Positions 34,312-43,417 of a stretch of 48,623 nucleotides of DNA are shown piece after piece. The stretch is from assembly GCA_009844405.1 (NCBI GenBank), contig VYBO01000097.1, positions 1-48,623 on the forward strand, written 5' to 3'. The stretch is from Acidimicrobiaceae bacterium (GTDB taxonomy: Bacteria; Actinomycetota; Acidimicrobiia; Acidimicrobiales; Aldehydirespiratoraceae). Position 1 is the stretch's first letter. Each line of letters opens with the position of its first letter. Below the pieces are notes generated by a model, which was not told where the DNA came from, made no database searches, and was given only the letters and a program-made list of their open reading frames with translations. Position numbers and translations under genes: made by a program.

Positions 34312-35086
34312 GGAGCACCTCCTTCGCCAGCTCGCGGAATGCTCTTGCCCCCCTGGATGAAGGGTCGTAGAGAATGATGGGCTGACCGAACGACGGCGCC
34401 TCACTGAGACGTACGGTGCGCGGCACGACCTGCCAGCAGACCTTGTCGCCATAGTGTGTACGAACCTCTCGGGCAACATCCCGTGCGAGATTCGTGCGAG
34501 CGTCATACATGGTGAGGATCAGCTTTGTCAGCTCCAAGTCAGGATTGAGGCTGCGCTTCACCAACTCGATGTTCTTGACGAGTTGGGCCAACCCCTCCAG
34601 CGCGAAGTACTCGGTCTGGATGGGAACGATGACCTCGTCGGCTGCCGTGAGGCCGTTGATGGTCAGCAGGCCGAGCGACGGTGGGCAATCGATCATGATC
34701 AGGTCGTATTCCGCCGTCGCCCCCGACATGGCCTCACGGAGTCTCCGCTCCCTGCTGAAGGCCGGCACGAGTTCGATTTCAGCGCCGGCGAGCTCGAGGC
34801 TGGAAGGAGCGATGTGCAGGCCCTTGATCATTGTCGGCTCAATGATCTCCTCGAGTTCAAGGTCTTGGAGCAGGACGTCGTAGATCGACCCGTCAAGCGC
34901 TTGCGGATCCAAGCCGACTCCAGTGGTTGCGTTGGCCTGGGGATCGAGATCCACAATCAGGGTATTGATCCCTTTCTCGGCAAAGCACGCCGAGAGATTG
35001 ACGGTTGCGGTCGTTTTTCCGACGCCGCCCTTCTGGTTGGCGACAGCGAAGACCCGGGCGTGACTCAGGCTGGCTCGGTCTGTCAT
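34298..35086 (-). CDS. parA: Chromosome-partitioning ATPase ParA (Soj)
   Basis: 262 residues. Deviant Walker A ANQKGGVGKTTATVNL (Lys19, Lys24), Walker A' DLDPQANATTG, Walker B YDLIMIDCPPSLGLLTINGL, and the family block QTEYFALEGLAQL. It binds DNA with ATP and is released by ParB, moving origins apart. ATG 35086 gives the usual length; an upstream extension has no family similarity. Operon order rsmG-parA-parB. Confidence 0.96.
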   Translation of the reverse strand: MTDRASLSHARVFAVANQKGGVGKTTATVNLSACFAEKGINTLIVDLDPQANATTGVGLDPQALDGSIYDVLLQDLELEEIIEPTMIKGLHIAPSSLELAGAEIELVPAFSRERRLREAMSGATAEYDLIMIDCPPSLGLLTINGLTAADEVIVPIQTEYFALEGLAQLVKNIELVKRSLNPDLELTKLILTMYDARTNLARDVAREVRTHYGDKVCWQVVPRTVRLSEAPSFGQPIILYDPSSRGARAFRELAKEVLRGAS

Positions 35087-35158
35087 ACCACGGCGCAGCT
35101 CCCTGTGCGACTCTCGGGTACGGTTCCATAAGACCCCCGGCAAGTCAAGCATCCCTCC

Positions 35159-35174
35159 TGTTTCACGTGAAACA
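35159..35174. promoter_or_regulatory. parS centromere site
   Basis: TGTTTCACGTGAAACA is a perfect 16-base palindrome identical to the bacterial parS consensus bound by ParB. It lies between rsmG and parA, about 4 kb from the dnaA start. Confidence 0.97.
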
Positions 35175-35201
35175 GCGAGACTTCGAGGGAATGCGGCCCG
35201 T

Positions 35202-35861
35202 CTAGCCCAATGGGGAGCGGCTCCGTGCTGGGCGGCGGCGAGGGAGGCCCGCCGGGATCGGCCCACATCGTTCGACCGAGAGATAGCTGCCGTGCGGTGT
35301 CGTCCAGATTGCCTGAATCTCGCAACCGGTCCGCGCCGCCAAGGGCATCTGCTGCCAGAGCCGGGCGGTGGGCGCCGAGACGGAGACCACGAGCGAGCCT
35401 CCTTCGTTCAGCAGGGGCAAGGCACACTCTGCGAGTTCCGGCACTGGCCCGAACGAGCGTGCCACCGCTCCGTCGAAGCCTCCTCGTGCGCCGGCGCGAG
35501 CCATCTCGTCCACCAGGGCGTGCTCCACAGTGACCCGCTCCGTGAGGCCCGCCGCGGCCACAGCTCGCTGCGCCATCTCGCACCGTCGCTCCCTGGCGTC
35601 CACCAAGCACCACCGCGACCCGGGAAGCTCGAGCGCCAAGAGTACGCCCAAGACGCCGGCCCCGGTGCCGCAGTCCACGAACTGTCTCTCCGGCGATGTC
35701 CGCCACTGATGCAGGATGTACCCGCCGGCATGAAGGCGAAGGGCTTTGATCGAAGCTTCTCCGACGGCGCCGGCGGCCCGCGCCGGCATCCACGCCCGGT
35801 CCAGCCGATCCAGAAGTGCTGGATCTACCTCGACTGGCGAATGGCGCGGAGCCTTCGTCAC
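35202..35861 (-). CDS. rsmG: 16S rRNA 7-methylguanosine methyltransferase RsmG, diverged
   Basis: 219 residues. The SAM-binding motif reads FVDCGTGAGVLGVLLALELPG, where typical RsmG has LDIGSGAGFPGIPLAI, followed by CLVDARERRCEMAQRAVAAAGL and AVARSFGPVPELAECALPLLNEGG. The N-terminal helical region is short and its usual KINLT block is not recognisable. RsmG methylates G527 of 16S rRNA. Position between jag and parA supports the assignment more than sequence alone. The start is uncertain: GTG 35861 (CGAG ten bases upstream) or TTG 35876 inside the jag 3' end. Confidence 0.8.
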   Translation of the reverse strand: MTKAPRHSPVEVDPALLDRLDRAWMPARAAGAVGEASIKALRLHAGGYILHQWRTSPERQFVDCGTGAGVLGVLLALELPGSRWCLVDARERRCEMAQRAVAAAGLTERVTVEHALVDEMARAGARGGFDGAVARSFGPVPELAECALPLLNEGGSLVVSVSAPTARLWQQMPLAARTGCEIQAIWTTPHGSYLSVERCGPIPAGLPRRRPARSRSPLG

Positions 35862-35865
35862 ACGC

Positions 35866-36774
35866 TTACTCGGCAATTGCTGCGATGATCACCCGGCGGT
35901 GAGGATCCTCTCCCTCGCTCCGACTCTCCACATTGCTGATCCCAGAGATGACATCGTGGACGATCTTGCGATCCATCCGGTTCATCGGCTCAAGGGCGAT
36001 CTCCGACCGCGTCTCGATGGACTCCTCAGCAACCTTGCGTGTGAATTCTGCCAGAGCTGAGGCACGGCGGGCTCGAACTCCACCCATGTCCATGCGGATC
36101 TTTCCTTCCCTGGTCGTTCCACCGGATCGTTGCAGCACCGTTCGAACCAGTTCATCGATCGCTTGGGCTGTACCACCCCGACGACCGATCAGGATCCCGA
36201 TCCCATCTGCGTTCGCCTCTATTCGCATGATGCCGTTCTCCAGGTCGTGCCGCTTGAACGTGACGACGATGCCCAACGATTCTGTGATGCCCCGAACGAA
36301 GTTCTCGGCGAGGTCGGCTTGCTCCAATAGCGAAGGACCTATATTTTGATCAATTGTCATGGCTTTTGCATCCTCTTTCGTGTCACGTGACTTTTTGTCC
36401 GCTTCCTGGGGTTTGTCCCGAGCACCGTTCTCCGCGCTAGCAGACTGTTGGGGCCGCGAACCAGACGAGTCCTTTCGGCGGGAGCGAGCAACTGGTGGCT
36501 GTGCGGCCTCGCTGGACGCTCGTGAGGAATCGGATCGCCTTGAAGATCCTGACCTGCGGCTGTTGTGACCTCGGCTCCGTCCGTCCTTCGGGCGCACCGG
36601 TGTGGGAAGCACTCGAGCCCGCACCCGAGCCTCCTGCTTGATCCTCCCGAACAGCCCCATCCGTCCTTCCGAGATCACCTCGAACTCGGCATCCGACTCG
36701 TGGACACCAAGATGAACGAGAGCTTGCTCCTTGGCGCCTTCCACCGTTGCTGCTCTGACTTCCAACCATTCCAT
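35866..36774 (-). CDS. jag: Jag/KhpB RNA-binding protein
   Basis: 302 residues. The Jag-N domain is at the start (MEWLEVRAATVEGAKEQAL, SEGRMGLFGRIKQEARVRAR). A long basic, Ser/Arg-rich linker (about 65-155) precedes the KH domain with GILIGRRGGTAQAIDEL (GxxG = GRRG) and the R3H domain (RRASALAEFTRKVAEE, EPMNRMDRKIVHDVI). KhpB binds RNA with KhpA and affects cell division and envelope growth. It follows yidC by 31 bases; the 3' end touches rsmG. The linker is longer than usual. Confidence 0.93.
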   Translation of the reverse strand: MEWLEVRAATVEGAKEQALVHLGVHESDAEFEVISEGRMGLFGRIKQEARVRARVLPTPVRPKDGRSRGHNSRRSGSSRRSDSSRASSEAAQPPVARSRRKDSSGSRPQQSASAENGARDKPQEADKKSRDTKEDAKAMTIDQNIGPSLLEQADLAENFVRGITESLGIVVTFKRHDLENGIMRIEANADGIGILIGRRGGTAQAIDELVRTVLQRSGGTTREGKIRMDMGGVRARRASALAEFTRKVAEESIETRSEIALEPMNRMDRKIVHDVISGISNVESRSEGEDPHRRVIIAAIAE

Positions 36775-36805
36775 TCCAGAAGAACTCCTTCGTGCGGCGC
36801 GATCC

Positions 36806-38047
36806 TCAGCGCCTCTTCCTCTTGCTACGGCTGCGGTTCTGGCTGGGGGGCCTTGCGCCCGAGCCCGGCGGCGTGACGCGGCCGCCGCTGGGCCGGCTGC
36901 CGGAACGGCTCCGCGAGGGGGCTTTGCCGGTCCGTCCCCGTTGTTCTGTCGTCCTCGCCTGCGCAGGCGTCCTCCGCCGCGCAGGCGCCTTGTCGGTGCC
37001 CTGGGCCCGCTTCCGCGCAGGCGCCTTGTCGGTGCCCTGGGCCCGCTTCCGCGCAGGCGCTTTGGCCTTGGGCGGTTTCGCGTCCCTCTTGGGCGTCGGG
37101 GCACCTTTGCCCTCAGTCACCGACTTGGACGAGCGAGCCTGGATGCCGGCCGGGTCGGCGCCTTCGGCCTCGGCGGCGGCTCGCTGCTTGGCAACCTGCG
37201 CACCGAGAGAATCCTCGCCCCGGTAGAAGGACCGGGTGATGTAGGCCTGCTGCGCGATCCGGACCGCGTTCGAGACGATGAAGTAGATGACCACCGCGGC
37301 CGGGATCCCGTAGGAGATGACCGGCAGGATGTACGGGATCAGCTTCATAATCATCTGCTGCTGCGGATTGGCCGCGGCGACGTTCTGCCGGCCCTGGATC
37401 TGCCGCTGCTGGTAGAGGCCGGTGACCAGCACGATCACCATCATCAACAAGTAGGGGAGCGCCGTGACCACGCCGGCGGCCATAGCCGAACTCGCGCTAC
37501 GGGACAGATCGACACCCCACGAGACCATCTCGACGTTGTCGCTCAAGCGTGCGTAGAAGTCGCTGTCCCTGGACAGGAAGTCCGGATCGAACGGAAGCTC
37601 GCCCCTGGAGATCGGGGTCTCGGCGTACTGGGCCACCCCACCGGACGCGCTGTCGGCAAAGCGGCGGGACGTGAACCCGAGCTGGGTGCCGATCTCCGTC
37701 GTGCGTCTCGTGAGTCCATGCACAACCCGGTACATGACGAGAAATATCGGGCCCTGCACGAGCATCGGAAGCAGGCACCCGGCCGGATTGACGCCGTGCT
37801 CCTTGTAGTAGGCCATCGTGGCCTCGTTCATGGCCTGACGATCACCCTTGTACTGACTCTGGAGCTTCTTCATCTCGGGCATGTGCTGCTGCATCTGCAG
37901 CATGTTCCGCGTCGTCTTCAGAGTGAGGGGGGTCACCGCGATCATGGCGGCCAGGGTCAGGAAGCCAATGGCCATGCCGTAGGACGGCCATAGCGAGTAG
38001 AACCAGGCCAGTACCGCGGTAACGACGTCGAACAGGGGATCAAACAT
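36806..38047 (-). CDS. yidC: Membrane protein insertase YidC
   Basis: 413 residues of the short Gram-positive (Oxa1) type. Membrane segments begin at [15 protein letters not shown]; the hydrophilic-groove helix, [21 protein letters not shown], leads into the coiled coil [19 protein letters not shown] and [24 protein letters not shown]. Later helices are [20 protein letters not shown] and [24 protein letters not shown]. The last 115 residues are a very basic tail ([12 protein letters not shown] repeats, then [11 protein letters not shown]) that may hold ribosomes. ATG with GGAG ten bases upstream; overlaps the yidD end by eight bases. Confidence 0.95.
   Translation of the reverse strand: MFDPLFDVVTAVLAWFYSLWPSYGMAIGFLTLAAMIAVTPLTLKTTRNMLQMQQHMPEMKKLQSQYKGDRQAMNEATMAYYKEHGVNPAGCLLPMLVQGPIFLVMYRVVHGLTRRTTEIGTQLGFTSRRFADSASGGVAQYAETPISRGELPFDPDFLSRDSDFYARLSDNVEMVSWGVDLSRSASSAMAAGVVTALPYLLMMVIVLVTGLYQQRQIQGRQNVAAANPQQQMIMKLIPYILPVISYGIPAAVVIYFIVSNAVRIAQQAYITRSFYRGEDSLGAQVAKQRAAAEAEGADPAGIQARSSKSVTEGKGAPTPKRDAKPPKAKAPARKRAQGTDKAPARKRAQGTDKAPARRRTPAQARTTEQRGRTGKAPSRSRSGSRPSGGRVTPPGSGARPPSQNRSRSKRKRR
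36979..37050 (-). repeat. Perfect 2 x 36-base tandem repeat in the yidC tail
   Basis: Copies 36979-37014 and 37015-37050 are identical, with a partial third from 37051. Each encodes 12 residues containing [12 protein letters not shown] in rotated phase. It is in frame, in the basic tail. Confidence 0.9.
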
Positions 38048-38306
38048 CGGAGGTCTCCCCCGTTGCGGCCGCAACCCGCCGGCCATCAGGCACCGGATCC
38101 ACCCCCATCGAGCGCCACGGGTGGCAGCGGGCCAGGCGGCCGGCCGTCAGCCACCCGCCGCGTACCGTGCCGTGCTTCTGCAGCGCCTCGAGCGCATAGG
38201 CCGAACACGACGGCCTGTACCGGCACATCGACGGGCGGCCGGCCCGAACCAGCTGGTAGGCCCGTATTGCACGGCAGGCAAGTCGTGTCGAGAGCCCGCG
38301 CCTCAC
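38040..38306 (-). CDS. yidD: Membrane insertion efficiency factor YidD
   Basis: 88 residues. [33 protein letters not shown] and [18 protein letters not shown] are the YidD signature with its conserved Cys. It aids YidC-dependent insertion. GTG start overlaps the rnpA stop by four bases (GTGA). Confidence 0.95.
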   Translation of the reverse strand: MRRGLSTRLACRAIRAYQLVRAGRPSMCRYRPSCSAYALEALQKHGTVRGGWLTAGRLARCHPWRSMGVDPVPDGRRVAAATGETSDV

Positions 38307-38626
38307 CGGACGTCTCCCAGCAACTCCCCCAAGGTCGTCCGGAGCTCAGCGGCAGACAGGCCTTCCAGCGATGACGAGATGCCCAGGCGATACTCCCCGT
38401 CGGACAGCACGATCGTTCCGTCGCCGGCGAGCTCGCGCAGGGCCTCCCGCACCCGCCGACGAGCTCGATTGCGCACAACCGCCGTCCCTACCGACTTCGG
38501 CACCGCGAACAGGACGCGCGTGTCTGTAGGAGTAGCGCGGTACGAGATCCTGAGAGGACCGCGGCGAACGCTGACCGGCATTCGAGGTTCGGGACACGCG
38601 CCGCGGCTCATCGCCGAGCCGTTCAC
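38303..38626 (-). CDS. rnpA: Ribonuclease P protein component
   Basis: 107 residues. The RNR motif [17 protein letters not shown] and [12 protein letters not shown] identify the protein subunit of RNase P, which trims tRNA 5' ends. The usual N-terminal RRSxDF segment is not visible; the visible N-terminus ([19 protein letters not shown]) is atypical. GTG 38626 is chosen because it overlaps the rpmH stop by four bases, like other joins in this operon; ATG 38611 is an alternative. Confidence 0.9.
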   Translation of the reverse strand: MNGSAMSRGACPEPRMPVSVRRGPLRISYRATPTDTRVLFAVPKSVGTAVVRNRARRRVREALRELAGDGTIVLSDGEYRLGISSSLEGLSAAELRTTLGELLGDVR

Positions 38627-38757
38627 GCGGCCAGTCGACTCCGCCCTCTGCGGCGGCGGGCACGCAGCACAGCGCGCCCAGCGCGCGTCCTCATTCTGGC
38701 TCGAAATCCGTGTTTCTTATGCCTTTTTCTTATATTCGGCTGAAAAGGGCGCTTCAT
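38623..38757 (-). CDS. rpmH: 50S ribosomal protein L34
   Basis: 44 residues: [18 protein letters not shown] then [20 protein letters not shown], the complete L34 signature and length. ATG after GAGGAGG. First gene of the leftward rpmH-rnpA-yidD-yidC-jag-rsmG-parA-parB series. Confidence 0.97.
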   Translation of the reverse strand: MKRPFQPNIRKRHKKHGFRARMRTRAGRAVLRARRRRGRSRLAA

Positions 38758-39167
38758 GAAGATCCTCCTCGGCCTGCTCTGATTCGAGCACGCCACAAGA
38801 GCCGCCGTCCGGGTCGATGCTGTGGATGAACGGCGGCCGACTTCCACCGTAGGGCTGACCCTGCGCCGCGACAACCAAACCGCTCAGACAGGCGACGGCG
38901 GCCGTCCACGTTCCGCCCGTCTTGCCGTGGGTCAAAGAACATATGTGTCATATATCTTACGTGCATGTAGTTGACTTGGACTTCATCCGGCCTGAACTAG
39001 TCATTTGCCCGCACTCCGGTGCCGGACTTGCAGCCGATGCGAATGCTGCTACCTTCCGCTGGCCACCCACCGCAACCGGATCTGGGTCCCGCCCCCCTCC
39101 ACTGAGGGACCACCGAGATCTCTTGTCCACATCTGTGGATGATTCTGTGGAGAAAGGAGATCGAACG
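38758..39167. other. rpmH-dnaA divergent region, candidate oriC
   Basis: This 410-base stretch has no convincing gene. It contains DnaA-box-like sites at 38821-38829 (TCATCCACA on the minus strand) and 39123-39154, plus an AT-rich patch at about 38939-38975 (ATATGTGTCATATATCTTAC) that is rare in this G+C-rich DNA. It must hold the dnaA and rpmH promoters. All genes on each side point away from it. The dnaA-dnaN gap is the competing origin site. Confidence 0.55.
39123..39154. promoter_or_regulatory. Cluster of three DnaA boxes upstream of dnaA
   Basis: TTGTCCACA (39123-39131, perfect for the actinobacterial consensus), then TCATCCACA (39134-39142) and TTCTCCACA (39146-39154) on the minus strand. 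They sit 14-45 bases before the dnaA start, where DnaA could repress its own gene as well as act at the origin. Confidence 0.7.
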
Positions 39168-40559
39168 GTGAACACCGACGCCGAGGCGGAGCGGATATGG
39201 ACCAGTTGCGCCCAGAGCATCCGCAGCCAGGTGAGCGACGCCGTGTGGAGAACCACTTTCAGCGGCGCACGAGCAACCGCCTTCGACCAGCGCTCCTTGA
39301 CGCTGGTTGTGCCGACCAGCCTCCAGAAGGCCCGGATCGAGCGCCGCTATTTCGATCTGTTGACCGACGCCCTGGACGAGGCCGAGCCGGACGTGACGGT
39401 CCAGATCGAGATCGACCCGGACTGGGACGCGAGCGAGGACGTCTTCGTCGCCGACGCGGCCGCTCCGCCGGAGGAGGCTCCAGCGCTCCGTGATGCCGAC
39501 CCCGAACCGGGCGCCGCCGTCGCCAGCGCGGATTCCGGGCCGCACGCCCGCTTGACTTTCGAGCAGTTCGTGACCGGAACTTCCAACCGGTTCTCGCACG
39601 CAGCAGCCCTCGCAGTTGCCGAGGCCCCGGCCGGGCCTTACAACCCGTTGCTGATCCATGGGGACTCCGGGCTCGGCAAGACCCACCTTCTGAGGGCCAT
39701 CGCCCACTACGTGAACCACCATTACCCCTCGTACAAGGTGCGTTACGTCACCAGCGAGACTTTCCTGAACGAATTCGTCCAGGCGATACGGAACAGCACC
39801 CAGCCGGAGTTCAAGCTCCTCTACCGGAGCAACGATGTGCTGCTGGTCGACGACATCCAGTTCATGGAGGGCAAGGACGGCCTGCAGGAGGAGTTCTTCC
39901 ACACCTTCAACGACCTCCTGCAGAACGGCGCGCAGATAGTCTTGTCCTCCGACCGCTCTCCCGACGCGATGCCCACTCTGGAGGACCGGCTCCGAAGCCG
40001 GTTCAAGTCGGGCCTCATCACAGACATCCAGCCCCCGGACCTGGTCACCCGCCTGGCCATCCTGGAGAAGAAGGCTGAGTCGGCGGCCATCGAGATCCCC
40101 GGCGAAGTTCTGTCCTTCATCGCTGAGAACGTCACCGACTCGATCCGCGAACTCGAGGGGGCCCTCATCAAGGTCACGGCCTACGCCAACATCACCGGTC
40201 AGCCCTGCTCCTACGAGCTCGCCAAGCGCGTCCTCGCCGACCTGATAGGCAACACCATCAAGGCGCCCGTCACGGTCAAGAGCATCCTCGCCGCCACTGC
40301 CGAGCTCTTCAACTTCTCGGTGGAGCAGATCACGGGAGGCAGCCGGAGGCGGCCCCTCGTGGACGCACGCCAGATCGCGATGTACGTGACCAGGAACATG
40401 ACCGACCTGTCCTACCCCGAGATCGGCAGGGCCTTCGGCAACCGGGACCACACCACCGTCATCCACGCCGTGCGCAAGATCGAGCACCACATGACCGAGC
40501 GCAAGGACATCTTCGACAAGATCCAGGACCTCCAAAGGCGGGTCGGAGAGATCTCGTGA
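39168..40559 (+). CDS. dnaA: Chromosomal replication initiator DnaA
   Basis: 463 residues from GTG 39168 with AAAGGAG upstream. Domain I (ERIWTSCAQSIRSQVSDAVW) binds partners; a short acidic domain II (about 80-120) follows. Domain III has Walker A GDSGLGKT (165-172), Walker B LLVDDIQFMEGK and arginine-finger region RLRSRFKSGLITDIQ. Domain IV has the basic loop and helix-turn-helix with signature YPEIGRAFGNRDHTTVIHA, which reads DnaA boxes. An in-frame extension back to 38922 has no similarity and crosses the DnaA boxes, so it is rejected. Confidence 0.97.
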   Translation: MNTDAEAERIWTSCAQSIRSQVSDAVWRTTFSGARATAFDQRSLTLVVPTSLQKARIERRYFDLLTDALDEAEPDVTVQIEIDPDWDASEDVFVADAAAPPEEAPALRDADPEPGAAVASADSGPHARLTFEQFVTGTSNRFSHAAALAVAEAPAGPYNPLLIHGDSGLGKTHLLRAIAHYVNHHYPSYKVRYVTSETFLNEFVQAIRNSTQPEFKLLYRSNDVLLVDDIQFMEGKDGLQEEFFHTFNDLLQNGAQIVLSSDRSPDAMPTLEDRLRSRFKSGLITDIQPPDLVTRLAILEKKAESAAIEIPGEVLSFIAENVTDSIRELEGALIKVTAYANITGQPCSYELAKRVLADLIGNTIKAPVTVKSILAATAELFNFSVEQITGGSRRRPLVDARQIAMYVTRNMTDLSYPEIGRAFGNRDHTTVIHAVRKIEHHMTERKDIFDKIQDLQRRVGEIS

Positions 40560-40808
40560 ACGCAATTCCATCCGGCACAGGGGAGAACCATGGGGACCAT
40601 TGGCCCCGTGCCTCTGGACAACTGTGCCCAACCACACCGGAATCAACACCCAGCCGTCGGCGCGCCGCCCAGGCACTGGACGACACGGCAAGTCTGGGCA
40701 TATCAGGAGCGCAGTGCTTTCAGGGCGAAGCGACCCGAATCCCCAATCCACAGCACCTATTGCCGTCACAACCCCTATAAATCCAACCAGAGGAGAAGCA
40801 AGAAGATC
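40560..40808. other. dnaA-dnaN intergenic region, possible origin component
   Basis: 249 bases without a gene. TTGTCCAGA (minus strand, 40613-40621) is one base from a DnaA box; AATCCACAG near 40745 is a weaker match. TATAAAT-like AT-rich sequence lies near 40780. In mycobacteria and streptomycetes oriC is in this gap. The dnaN ribosome site AGAGGAG is at its right end. Confidence 0.4.
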
Positions 40809-41945
40809 ATGGGCATGAAGTTCCGTTGCGAACGCGACACGTTCTTGGAGGCCTTGACGGTGGCGGTTCGGGCCGCGGCTGGCGCCGGATCGAGCCGGGC
40901 CGCGCTCACCGGGGCCCATCTCGATCTCGTTGACGGCATCCTCACTGCCACCGGCAGTGACCTCGACCTGACGCTGTCGGTGACGGCCGAGGTGCTGGGC
41001 ACCGCCGGCGGGGCCGCGGTGACACCGGCCCGGCTGCTCACCGACGTGGTCCGGGCGATCCCCGCCGGGGCGGTGGAGTTCTCGGTGAATGAGGGCGAAG
41101 CCTCGATCGTGGCCGGGTCGTCGGAGTTCGCGATCCGGCTGATCCCTGAGGAGGACTACCCGCAGTTGTCGTTCACCCAGGAGGCGGGAGAAGACGGCGA
41201 CTCAGCGACGTTCAGCCCTGCGGTCGCCTTCAGCGGGGCCGAGTTCCGGGATGCGCTCAGCCAGGTCGTCAAGTCGGCCTCGTCGGACGAGTCCAGGCCG
41301 ATCCTCACCGGTGTGCTGATGGCCTCGGAGGGTGACGACCGGCTGCGGCTGGTCGCGACGGACTCATACCGGCTGTCGGTGCGGGATCTCGAGGGCTCGT
41401 CGATCCTCGGCGAGCACCAGAAGGTGCTGGTGCCGGGTCGCGCCCTCACCGAGTTGCAGCGGCTGATCTCGGATTCGGACGAGGTGGCCCTGAAGCTGGC
41501 CGAGCACTATGCCCAATTCACAGTGGGCAACGTCCAACTGACCACGCGTCTGATCCCGGGGGACTTCCCCAACTACCAGGGCTTGATCCCGACCGACCAT
41601 CCCAATTGCCTGACCGCTGACCGTGAGCAGCTGCTGGAGGTCGTTCGGCGGGTGCGCCTGCTGGCGCAAGACTCGACACCCGTCCGCTTGGTGATGAGCG
41701 ACGGCCGCCTCGAAGTCATTGCCATAACCCACGACGTCGGCAAGGCGAACGAATCCATGGAGGCCGACTACACGGGCGAGGATCTGACCGTCGCGTTCAA
41801 CCCGGGCTACCTCATCGACGGACTCGAGGCCGTCACCGGCGGTGAAGTCACGCTCGAGACGGCCGACGCGGTGAAGCCGGCCGTGCTCCGTTCGGTGGGG
41901 AACGAGGGCTTCCTGTACCTGCTGATGCCGGTGCGGGTGAGTTGA
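40809..41945 (+). CDS. dnaN: DNA polymerase III beta sliding clamp
   Basis: 378 residues. Three clamp domains: MKFRCERDTFLEALTVAV, SPAVAFSGAEFRDALSQVVKSASSDESRPILTGV with LVATDSYRLSVRD, and the C-terminal FNPGYLIDGLEAV, ending FLYLLMPVRVS, the clamp C-terminus. It holds polymerase on DNA. ATG 40809; a second Met two codons on is possible. Confidence 0.97.
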   Translation: MGMKFRCERDTFLEALTVAVRAAAGAGSSRAALTGAHLDLVDGILTATGSDLDLTLSVTAEVLGTAGGAAVTPARLLTDVVRAIPAGAVEFSVNEGEASIVAGSSEFAIRLIPEEDYPQLSFTQEAGEDGDSATFSPAVAFSGAEFRDALSQVVKSASSDESRPILTGVLMASEGDDRLRLVATDSYRLSVRDLEGSSILGEHQKVLVPGRALTELQRLISDSDEVALKLAEHYAQFTVGNVQLTTRLIPGDFPNYQGLIPTDHPNCLTADREQLLEVVRRVRLLAQDSTPVRLVMSDGRLEVIAITHDVGKANESMEADYTGEDLTVAFNPGYLIDGLEAVTGGEVTLETADAVKPAVLRSVGNEGFLYLLMPVRVS

Positions 41946-41981
41946 TCGTGCGCGTGGGCTGATCGTTTCGGGCGCCGGGCC

Positions 41982-43067
41982 GTGCGGGTCTGCTCGCTGT
42001 CGCTTCTCGACTTCCGGTCCTACGCCGAAGCCGAGGTTGTGTTCGCGCCTGGCCTGACGGCGATCATCGGGCCGAACGGCCATGGCAAGACCAACCTGCT
42101 CGAGGCCCTGGGCTTCGCGGCCGGGCTGGGTTCGTTCCGGGGCGCCGCCGATGCGGCCCTTGTACGTGACGGGGCGGCTATGGCGGTCATTCGCTGCTCG
42201 GGGATCACGGACGGAGACCGTGAGGTATTGATCGAGGCGGAACTGGCCCGGGCCCGACCCAACCGGGTCCGGGTGAACCGGCAACCGGTGGCGCGGCGGC
42301 GCGATCTGCTGGGGGTGCTCACGGCCACGGCCTTCTCGCCGGAGGACCTCGAATTGGTGAAGGGCGAGCCCGCGCTGCGCCGGCGATGGATGGACGACGC
42401 CCTGGCCGCGGTCCGACCGCCCTGGGGGGCGTTGCGCAGCGAGTTGGACCGGATCCTCCGCCAACGCAACACCCTGTTGCGCCAGGCTCAGGGCCGGGCC
42501 GCCGGTGACGTGGCCGTCACCCTGGACGTGTGGGACGACAAGCTGGCTGCAGTGGGCGACGAGCTCCGCCTCCGGCGCCGTGACCTAATGGCGACGATGG
42601 AACCCCGGATCCGGCGCCACTATGGCCACATCTCCCAAGGGCGGGGCGACGCCGGTGTGACCTACCTCTCGTCCTGGGGGGAGGAGTCGCTGGCCGGCGC
42701 ACTGGAAGCTGCCCGACCTGCCGATCTCAAGCGATCCACCAGCACGGTGGGTCCCCACCGCGATGACGTCCTGCTGGAGGTGGGAGGACTTCCGGCTCGG
42801 AGCCACGCTTCCCAGGGAGAGCAGAGGTCCCTGGCGCTGGCGCTGCGATTGGCGGTGGATGCAGAGGTTCGCGAGTGCCGTGGCGCGGAGCCGGTGCTGT
42901 TGCTGGACGACGTGTTCTCGGAGCTGGACGCCGGCCGGTCGGCCGCTCTGTTGGAGACGCTCCCGCCGGGACAGCGCATCCTCACCACCGCTGCTTCCGA
43001 GCTGCCCGCGGGCGTCGAGCCCCACCGGCTGATCCGGGTCGTCAACGGCACGGCCGAGTCGTTGTGA
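41982..43067 (+). CDS. recF: DNA replication and repair protein RecF
   Basis: 361 residues. Walker A IIGPNGHGKTNLLEALGF, RYxPSSR-like region reduced, and the C-terminal HASQGEQRSLALALRLA (signature) with VLLLDDVFSELDAGR (Walker B). RecF is an SMC-like ATPase loading RecA at gaps. GTG start. The stop overlaps the start of the DUF721 gene by four bases. Confidence 0.95.
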   Translation: MRVCSLSLLDFRSYAEAEVVFAPGLTAIIGPNGHGKTNLLEALGFAAGLGSFRGAADAALVRDGAAMAVIRCSGITDGDREVLIEAELARARPNRVRVNRQPVARRRDLLGVLTATAFSPEDLELVKGEPALRRRWMDDALAAVRPPWGALRSELDRILRQRNTLLRQAQGRAAGDVAVTLDVWDDKLAAVGDELRLRRRDLMATMEPRIRRHYGHISQGRGDAGVTYLSSWGEESLAGALEAARPADLKRSTSTVGPHRDDVLLEVGGLPARSHASQGEQRSLALALRLAVDAEVRECRGAEPVLLLDDVFSELDAGRSAALLETLPPGQRILTTAASELPAGVEPHRLIRVVNGTAESL

Positions 43068-43378
43068 CGGTGTCAGCGGGCGGCCAGCCCGTCGAGCTGG
43101 CCGATGCTCTGGAGCGGGTGCTCGGCTCTCTCGGCGCGCCGCCCGCGGACCTGCTGTCGACGGTGTTCCACCGGTGGGAGGAGGTGGTGGGGGCCGACGT
43201 GGCTCGGCATTGCCGTCCCGCTGCGGTGGAGGGTGGCCGGCTGGTCATCGTGGCCTCCGATTCCATGTGGGCCAGCGAGGTGCGATGGCTGGCCGAACAG
43301 GTGCTGCAACGGATCAATGAGCTGTCGTCCACCGATCGGCTCACGTCGATCGCGGTTCGGGTGAAGCCCTTCGAATAA
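43064..43378 (+). CDS. dciA: DUF721 protein, DciA-type helicase loader candidate
   Basis: 104 residues. VFHRWEEVVGADVARHCRPAAVEGGRLVIVASDSMWASEVRWLAEQVLQRIN is the DUF721 domain, the fold of DciA, which loads DnaB in bacteria without DnaC. Position after recF is that of mycobacterial Rv0004. GTGA overlap with recF. The loader role is from the family; only the domain is seen here. Confidence 0.85.
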   Translation: MTVSAGGQPVELADALERVLGSLGAPPADLLSTVFHRWEEVVGADVARHCRPAAVEGGRLVIVASDSMWASEVRWLAEQVLQRINELSSTDRLTSIAVRVKPFE

Positions 43379-43404
43379 CGCGCCGTTCGGCCGAGGTTCG
43401 CTGG

Positions 43405-43410
43405 TAGGAT
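43405..43410 (+). promoter_or_regulatory. Predicted -10 box in the dciA-gyrB gap
   Basis: TAGGAT, seven bases before GTG 43418. If transcription starts there, the gyrB mRNA has a 181-base leader. Confidence 0.45.
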
Positions 43411-43417
43411 GCCGGGC

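Noticed and set aside
35202..35290. Possible tRNA in the gap near rsmG and parA
   Set aside because: The sequence around GTCTAGCCCAATGGGGAGCGG suggested a tRNA arm, but no full cloverleaf or T-arm could be formed and it lies in the rsmG 3' end.
36382..36391. GTCACGTGAC palindrome inside jag as a second parS
   Set aside because: It shares only the central TCACGTGA with parS; the flanking bases do not match, unlike the perfect site at 35159.
38922..39167. N-terminal extension of dnaA from an upstream ATG
   Set aside because: It has no similarity to DnaA, no ribosome site and runs through the DnaA boxes; GTG 39168 has AAAGGAG.
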